From the NCBI GenBank assembly GCA_023205875.1, contig CP060761.1, forward strand, positions 248,001-312,000: a stretch of 64,000 nucleotides of DNA, read 5' to 3'. Both the position numbers and the translations under genes were made by a program. Below are positions 58,764 through 64,000 of the stretch, piece after piece. The notes under the pieces were generated by a model. That model did not search any database. It was not told the origin of the DNA and worked only from the letters and a program-made list of their open reading frames with translations. Every line of letters starts with the position of its first letter. The stretch's first letter is position 1. The stretch is from Chloropicon primus (lineage: Eukaryota; Chlorophyta; Chloropicophyceae; Chloropicales; Chloropicaceae).

Positions 58764-61700
58764 TCAATCACCTTCACTGCCCCTGGCGTTCTCTTCATCA
58801 TTCATGTTCGATTGGTTCCGAGGAGCGACAATCCTGTAGTGACCATTCGCTTCGACTCCCCTGGTGAGTTCCCTCATCAAAGAGACAATGTCAACGTCAG
58901 CCCTAAAACATTCATCAAATTCTTCATCGGAACTGTAAGTATCTCCTTCACTGCCGGAGAACTCGCTCTCGCCCCCATCCTCACCCCAGTTGTCCTCGAT
59001 CCAATGGACAACGTCGTAGTGACCATTATCCTCGGCCTCCTCGATGCACCACTCTGGGCTCCAAGGGCAAGGGGGATCCTGCCTACGAGCCCAGCGTAGG
59101 ACGTCGAGGTGACCTGCTGCAGCTGCAGCGTTACAAGCCTCCTCATTCCAAGGACAAGGCGGGTTCTGACTTCGAACCCACCGCAAAACATGGAGGTGCC
59201 CTCCTTGAGCTGCAGCAGAACAAGTCTCCGCGTCCCAAGGGCAGGGTGGATCCTGACTTCGAGCCCACTTCAGAACTTTGAGGTGACCTCCTTCCGCTGC
59301 CGCAGAGCAGGTCTGCCCATTCCAAGGGCAAGGCGGAGTCTGCCTTCGAAGCCACTGGAGGACTTCAAGACGGCAGTATTTGGCTGCCTTCGAAGAAATA
59401 GCCGCGTTCCAGGGGAAGAAAGGATACTGACTTCGAATCCACTGCAGAATGTTGAGGTGCCCTTCTTGAGCTGCGAAAGCACAAGTTTGCACATCGTCCC
59501 ATGGGCAGGGTGGGTTTTGATTCCGCAGCCACCGCAGAACAGCAAGGTGACCTCCCTTCGCTGCATTTTGGCACGTGTACTTGCCCCAGGGAGAAGGGGG
59601 AGTCTGACTTCGAAGACGCCGCAGGAGGTCTAGGCGACCAAACAGAGCTGCATCGGAACAAGTCACCCCTTTCAAGTGAAGACCAACACCATCCTCTTCA
59701 CTGTCACTGCTGGCGACCTCAGTGCTACCACCCCAGCCGTTAAATCTCTGGACCCCCTCAATAAAATCGACGATGTCGTAGTGGTCGTTCTGCTCGGCTT
59801 CTCTTTTGCATTCCGCTGGATCCCAGGGACACAGTGGGGGGGAGAATCGAGCCCATTGCAGGACATCGGTGTGACCTCCTTTAGCTGCCCTTGAGCAAGT
59901 CTCCTTGTCCCAGGGACAAGGCGGGTTCTGGCTGCGGAGCCACTTCAGAACGTCAAGGTGGCCTTCTCCAGCCGCGTACGCACAAGTCTCCTTGCTCCAG
60001 GGGCAAGGCGGAGTCTGACTACGGAGCCACTTCAGGACGCCGAGGCGACCGTCAAAAGCAGCCGTGGAACAAGTCCACTCGCTCCAAGGGCAGGGCGGAT
60101 CTTGGCTTCGAAGCCACTTCAGGACATCAAGGTGACCCCCTTGAGCTGCCGCTTCACAAGTCTCCTCGCCCCAAGAGCAGGGCGGAGTCTGACTTCGAGC
60201 CCACTGCAGAACGCTGAGGTGCCCCCCTTCCGCCGCTGCTTCACAAGTATCCGCACCCCAGGGAGAGGGTGGACTCCGGCCTCGAAGCTGCTGCAGGAGA
60301 TAAAGGTGGCCGTTTTGAGCAGCCTTGGAGCAGGTCCACGCACTCGAATCTTTGCCATCGAAGGGGGCGATCCCCCCCCTGTTCAATCCCTGGGTCGACT
60401 TGATCCACTCCACGGTGTCCTGGTGTCCATTCCGCCCGGCTTCCCTTTTGCATTCTTTGGGGTCCCAGGGGCATGGCTGGGCCTGGCCACGGGCCCACCG
60501 CAGGACGCCAAGGTGACCATTCACAGCTGCACCGGCGCAAGTCTCCTTGTCCCAGGGGCAGGGCGGATTCTGGCTACGAGCCCACTGCAGAACGTGAAGG
60601 TGGCCTCCGTAAGCAGCCATGGCACAAGTCCTGTTGTTCCAAGGGCAAGGGCGATACAGGGTCCGCAGCCACCGCAGGACGTGGAGGTGGCCTTGCTTCG
60701 CAGCAAAAGTACAAGCATGCTCGTTCCAAGGGCAGGGCGGAACCTGCTCATGAGCCCACTTCAGAACGTCAAGGTGGCCATTCAAAGCTGCGCCAGCACA
60801 AGCGGTGGCGCTCCAAGGACAAGGCGGGTCCTGGCTTCGCAGCCACTTCAGGATGCTGAGGTGACCTTCTTTCGCGGCGAACGAGCAAGCGGATTCGCCC
60901 CAAGGGCAAGGCGGATCATGGCTTCGGAGCCACTGCAGAATGTCAAGGTGACCTCCCTCGGCCGCCGCGTCACAAGTCTCCTCGCTCCAGGGACAGGGCG
61001 GATCCTGGCTTTGTAGCCACTGCAGGATGTCGAGGTGCCCCCCCTGAGCCGCGGCCTCGCAAGTCTCCTCGCTCCAAGGGCAGGGCGGGTCCTGGCCTCG
61101 CAGCCACCGCAGGACATGAAAGTTCCCTTCTTCCGCCGCGAAAGCACAAGCGGATTCGTTCCAGGGGCAGGGCGGGTCCTGGCTCCGAAGCCACCGCAGG
61201 GTTCCGAGGCGACCTCCCTCGGCTGCCGCTTTACAAGTCGCCTCGCTCCAGGGGCAGGGTGGGTCAAGGCCTCGAAGCCACCGCAGGGCCTCGAGTTGGC
61301 CCTCGCCCGCCGCGTAAGAACAAGCCAATTTCGTGGGCGGCGAGCCCTCGCGCATCAGCCAACTCAGCACGCGGACGTGACCCCCGCTAGCCGCTCCTTC
61401 GCAGGCCCCCTTTCTTCCGTCGCTCAAGGGGACCCCCTGGCCCTTCAACCACTTGATCGCCTCCTCGCTTCCCTGGAAACCGGCGAGGTGCATCAGGCCA
61501 CCCGGCGGTGCCCCTGTCCCCTTCCCTCGGAACTCCTTGTGCACCCACTGGAACCAATCCAAAGTGTAGCAGGGCATCTGCTCCACCAGCCTCTCCCTCC
61601 TCAGGTCCGTCCTCAGAGGAAGAACCTTCTCCTCCTTCCTGGGGTTTGTCACCTTGGCAGCCGCGAGGAACGTCCTGCACGCCGACGCGAACGCGATGCG

Positions 61701-61886
61701 GTCGTACTCCTCGAGGTTCCTCGCGATCCCGACCCACACCTTCCCTGGAAGCACCCGAAGCGCCTTCTGGGGCTCCAACACCTCCTCACTCAAAGGCTTC
61801 GCCGGCTCGACCGGTGGTGACGCCACCCTCGAAGGCTTCTCCTTCGGAGTGCTCCTCTTTTGCTTCGTCCTTTTCTTCCTCGGCAT
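58764..61886 (-). CDS. giant ankyrin-repeat protein with CPW-type repeats
   Basis: 1040 residues, no introns. The N-terminus is Lys-rich (MPRKKRTKQKRSTPKEKPSR) and is followed by an F-box-like or helical segment LRVLPGKVWVGIARNLEEYD with FASACRTFLAA. From about residue 125 there are about 25 ankyrin-type repeats of 32-34 residues with consensus C..AA..GHL.VL.W.RSQ.PPCPW, a Trp/Cys-rich variant abundant in algal and giant-virus ankyrin families. The repeats form three blocks; each of the first two ends with a variant CPWDP.ECKREA..N.H.D.V.WI plus an acidic linker, a higher-order duplication. Probably a protein-interaction scaffold, perhaps a substrate adaptor if the F-box is real. A motif copy lies at 61901-61936. 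Confidence 0.85.
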   Translation of the reverse strand: MPRKKRTKQKRSTPKEKPSRVASPPVEPAKPLSEEVLEPQKALRVLPGKVWVGIARNLEEYDRIAFASACRTFLAAAKVTNPRKEEKVLPLRTDLRRERLVEQMPCYTLDWFQWVHKEFRGKGTGAPPGGLMHLAGFQGSEEAIKWLKGQGVPLSDGRKGACEGAASGGHVRVLSWLMREGSPPTKLACSYAAGEGQLEALRWLRGLDPPCPWSEATCKAAAEGGRLGTLRWLRSQDPPCPWNESACAFAAEEGNFHVLRWLRGQDPPCPWSEETCEAAAQGGHLDILQWLQSQDPPCPWSEETCDAAAEGGHLDILQWLRSHDPPCPWGESACSFAAKEGHLSILKWLRSQDPPCPWSATACAGAALNGHLDVLKWAHEQVPPCPWNEHACTFAAKQGHLHVLRWLRTLYRPCPWNNRTCAMAAYGGHLHVLQWARSQNPPCPWDKETCAGAAVNGHLGVLRWARGQAQPCPWDPKECKREAGRNGHQDTVEWIKSTQGLNRGGIAPFDGKDSSAWTCSKAAQNGHLYLLQQLRGRSPPSPWGADTCEAAAEGGHLSVLQWARSQTPPCSWGEETCEAAAQGGHLDVLKWLRSQDPPCPWSEWTCSTAAFDGRLGVLKWLRSQTPPCPWSKETCAYAAGEGHLDVLKWLRSQNPPCPWDKETCSRAAKGGHTDVLQWARFSPPLCPWDPAECKREAEQNDHYDIVDFIEGVQRFNGWGGSTEVASSDSEEDGVGLHLKGVTCSDAALFGRLDLLRRLRSQTPPSPWGKYTCQNAAKGGHLAVLRWLRNQNPPCPWDDVQTCAFAAQEGHLNILQWIRSQYPFFPWNAAISSKAAKYCRLEVLQWLRRQTPPCPWNGQTCSAAAEGGHLKVLKWARSQDPPCPWDAETCSAAAQGGHLHVLRWVRSQNPPCPWNEEACNAAAAAGHLDVLRWARRQDPPCPWSPEWCIEEAEDNGHYDVVHWIEDNWGEDGGESEFSGSEGDTYSSDEEFDECFRADVDIVSLMRELTRGVEANGHYRIVAPRNQSNMNDEENARGSEGD

Positions 61887-61900
61887 CGTTTCTTTTCGAC

Positions 61901-61936
61901 CAAGGTATCAACGGAAAGAGGAAGAGAAGACGCTTC
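61901..61936 (-). promoter_or_regulatory. recurrent upstream motif, ankyrin gene copy
   Basis: On the minus strand: GAAGCGTCTTCTCTTC followed by CTCTTTCCGTTGATACCTTG, only 15-50 bases upstream of the ankyrin gene ATG. The closest match to the overall consensus. Confidence 0.5.
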
Positions 61937-62158
61937 TAATGGTACGACTCTCTCCCCTACCCTCGGCCTCCCCCGTTCACCACCTCGCTCCTCAAAGGGA
62001 CAAGACCCCCACACCGACCTGGACGTTTCTTCTCGGGAGAAAACCGTTTCATCTGAGAAAATCTCTATTTTGTGAAAGAGATTAGAAAGAAGCTCTCCTC
62101 AGCCCCACGTTTGCGATAAGATTCGCTCTTGAGAGAGAGAGAGAGAGAGAGGGCAAGG

Positions 62159-63304
62159 ATGAGCGCGCTAGTGACGAGGAGTTGTGCCACGAGCAAGGTT
62201 GGGGGAGCCAGGAGGGCGAGGAATCCTTTGTGTTTGCCATCCGTCGTGTTGGGTTCCCGAACGGCGAGCTTGAGGAGGCAGCATCAACAGCAGAAGCATG
62301 ATGTGAGGGCCAACGCGAGTGTGTTTGTGGTGAACACGCCCGGAGGTGGCCACGCCGTGATTGGGTTCCACCTGGCCAAGCAGCTCGCGGAGCAGAACCA
62401 CGATGTGACGATCATGGTTCCCGGGGACGAGGGAAGCGACAAGATGAACAAGGAGCCTTTCAGCAGGTTCGACGAGCTGAGGTCGATGGGCGTGAAGACG
62501 GTGTGGGGCTCCACCTCTGACTGCGGGGCTTGCGCGTCGGGAAGCTACGACGTTGTGGTGGACAACAACGGCAAGGACTTGGACACTTGCCAGCCGGTCA
62601 TCGACTGGGCTGTTGGGCAGGGAGCCAAGCAGTTCCTTTACGTGAGCTCCGCTGGGATCTACAAGCCGAGCGTCACCCCGCCGCACGTGGAGGGTGATCC
62701 GGTCAAGGAGAGCGCGAGCCACGTCTCCGTGGAGAACTACTTGAGGTCCGCCTCCGTCGAGGAGAGCATTTTCAGGCCCCAGTACATCACCGGGGATGCC
62801 AACAACAAGGACTGCGAGGAGTGGTTTTTCGACAGAATTGCGAGGGGGAGGCCCGTGCCCATCCCGGGCGACGGCATGGCTACCACGAACGTGGCCCAGG
62901 TCGAGGACATGGCGAAGATGATGACCCTGGCCGTGGAGAACGACCAGGCCCATGGCGGGCTTTTCAACTGCGTCGGGGACAGGGGAGTCACCCTCAATGG
63001 GCTCGTGGAGCTGGCCGCTGAGGCCGCGGGCGTCGACATGGCCGACGTGAAGATCATCAACTACGACCCGGAAGAGGTCGGGGTCGAGGGCAAGAAGGCT
63101 TTTCCCTTCAGGTACACGTACCATTTCTTCTCCGAGCCGAGGGCCGCTGTGGCGAAGCTCGGAATGACGTACGAAAGGACCTTGGGCGACGCCCTCAAGG
63201 AGAGGTGGGCGGCTTACAAGGCCTCCGGGCGTGCGGAGAAGGACATGTCCTTCGAGATGGATGACAAGATCATCAGCGCCATGACCGAGAAGGTCGCTGC
63301 GTAA
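62159..63304 (+). CDS. CSP41-like chloroplast stem-loop RNA-binding protein
   Basis: 381 residues. A transit peptide (TRSCATSKVGGARRARNPLC...) is followed by an atypical short-chain dehydrogenase fold. The Gly-rich loop is NTPGGGHAVIGFHLAK, then HDVTIMVPGDEGSDKMNKEP, DVVVDNNGKDLDTCQPVIDW, FLYVSSAGIYK and FRPQYITGDANNKDCEEWFF. This order is that of plant and algal CSP41a/b, plastid proteins that bind stem-loop RNA and stabilise rRNA and mRNA. The canonical NAD-binding and catalytic YxxxK of active dehydrogenases is altered, as in CSP41. The ATG at 62159 follows a GA-repeat leader; the frame upstream begins at TTG. Confidence 0.9.
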   Translation: MSALVTRSCATSKVGGARRARNPLCLPSVVLGSRTASLRRQHQQQKHDVRANASVFVVNTPGGGHAVIGFHLAKQLAEQNHDVTIMVPGDEGSDKMNKEPFSRFDELRSMGVKTVWGSTSDCGACASGSYDVVVDNNGKDLDTCQPVIDWAVGQGAKQFLYVSSAGIYKPSVTPPHVEGDPVKESASHVSVENYLRSASVEESIFRPQYITGDANNKDCEEWFFDRIARGRPVPIPGDGMATTNVAQVEDMAKMMTLAVENDQAHGGLFNCVGDRGVTLNGLVELAAEAAGVDMADVKIINYDPEEVGVEGKKAFPFRYTYHFFSEPRAAVAKLGMTYERTLGDALKERWAAYKASGRAEKDMSFEMDDKIISAMTEKVAA

Positions 63305-63352
63305 ATTCTAGTTTACATTTTTTTAATAAAAAAGAAGCCCCATTCGTGGATA

Positions 63353-64000
63353 TCAAACCAGCAGGTACGTTTTCATCATGCCCTTGCCCTTCACTTCCAC
63401 CAAGTTTTGTCGCTCCTCCCACTGGAGGCTTGGGACGAACGCGTGGCACCTCTCGCTGACCTGGAGCCTGCCTGGCACCGAGGTCGACTCCATCCTCGAA
63501 GCCGTGTTCACCGTGTCACCGAACAAGCAGTAGCGTGGCATCACCTTCCCGATCACCCCCGAGACCACGTCGCCAGTGTGCGCCCCGGCTCGGATCTCGC
63601 ACCGCTCGCCGTTCGGCATGATCATCTCTGACGCCGCCTTCAAGGCCATCTTCCCGAAGATGATCGCGGAGTAGGCGTATCCCGAGGAAGTCTCCTCCTC
63701 CGGGGCAATGATCTCAGCATCTTGCAGCGAGAAGTAAAGGTCGTTCCCCGATTTATCCTTCCGTGCCTTATTCTTGTGCCTTGACTGCTGATCGTTGAGC
63801 ATCTGTGAGACGCGCAATTCCTGCATCGTTAAAGCACGTAGGTTATCGCTCAAGGACTCACTGCCGTCTCTGCGTGAAGTCATCGGGGAAGCCACGTCGT
63901 GGTTCAACCCGCTCGCGAGCATGAAGGCGTCTCCAATCGTCTCGACCTTCCACAGGTTCTTGTCCTCCTCCACGAAGCCATCGAAGGTCGTAAAAAGCTC
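63353..64000 (-). CDS. class III nucleotidyl (adenylate/guanylate) cyclase, C-terminal part
   Basis: The frame enters from beyond base 64000 and ends at 63353, so 215 C-terminal residues are visible. They are the second half of a class III cyclase catalytic domain: [32 protein letters not shown] with the metal-binding Asp of the GDA motif, [16 protein letters not shown], and [20 protein letters not shown] with the Asn/Arg pair that stabilises the transition state. Between the GDA and RAGAHTG motifs lies an insertion of about 70 residues ([12 protein letters not shown]... to IAPEEETSS) that is absent from most cyclases. The product ends right after the domain ([12 protein letters not shown]). 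cAMP versus cGMP cannot be decided without the missing half. Confidence 0.9.
   Translation of the reverse strand, partial: ELFTTFDGFVEEDKNLWKVETIGDAFMLASGLNHDVASPMTSRRDGSESLSDNLRALTMQELRVSQMLNDQQSRHKNKARKDKSGNDLYFSLQDAEIIAPEEETSSGYAYSAIIFGKMALKAASEMIMPNGERCEIRAGAHTGDVVSGVIGKVMPRYCLFGDTVNTASRMESTSVPGRLQVSERCHAFVPSLQWEERQNLVEVKGKGMMKTYLLV

Overview
This is a 64 kb piece of a nuclear genome from a photosynthetic eukaryote, most likely a small green alga. The genes are dense, single and on both strands, with no operons. They have GC-rich coding sequence and few, short GT-AG introns (74-213 nt). Several products carry plastid, thylakoid-lumen or mitochondrial targeting sequences. The best lineage marker is the chloroplast ATP synthase gamma subunit at 47.2-48.3 kb, which carries the redox loop CDIEGNC known from green algae and land plants. 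A plant-type phytoene desaturase, a CSP41-like protein, a plant-type NUMOD3 protein and a BOR-type borate transporter agree. A picoplanktonic (prasinophyte-grade or Chloropicon-like) alga is my inference only; nothing here fixes the genus.

Layout. 0-13 kb: an acidic protein cut by the window edge, the RAD1 clamp subunit, an intron-containing tRNA-Val(TAC), a membrane protein, a YME1/FtsH mitochondrial protease, a borate transporter, an unknown helical protein and the DNA primase small subunit. 13-19 kb: a pentapeptide lumen protein divergent from phytoene desaturase, a four-exon armadillo protein and a mitochondrial GABA transaminase. 19-25 kb: an accessory-looking stretch with two almost identical copies of a 183-codon gene, a heliorhodopsin divergent from agmatine deiminase, and a copper type II (PHM/DBH-like) monooxygenase. 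25-31 kb: a lumenal FKBP, dyskerin/CBF5 and a prolyl-4-hydroxylase-like enzyme. 31-39 kb: a small organelle-type protein followed by three proteins with signal peptides, the last a 1523-residue repeat protein with a metallophosphatase domain. 39-54 kb: a 71-residue two-exon protein, Listerin, a NUMOD3 protein, ATPC, valyl-tRNA synthetase and an anchored TRP14-like thioredoxin. 54-64 kb: a mitochondrial carrier, a two-HARE-HTH protein whose C-terminus is the parent or sister of the 19/22 kb genes, a putative mitoribosomal mL53, a 1040-residue ankyrin protein followed by a decayed ankyrin tail, a CSP41-like protein, and the catalytic end of a nucleotidyl cyclase.

Most genes are housekeeping. 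The new-looking material is: (a) a two-part sequence motif that recurs 20-210 nt upstream of about a dozen unrelated start codons and always points the same way relative to the gene; (b) the three-copy module at 19.2-20.0, 22.5-23.4 and 55.2-55.8 kb, in which the middle copy is a mosaic; (c) the repeat-rich secreted phosphatase with two altered active-site motifs; (d) the heliorhodopsin/agmatine deiminase divergent pair. I saw no CRISPR array, no integrated virus-like element and no complete transposon. Gene models with introns were built by eye from splice signals and reading-frame continuity.
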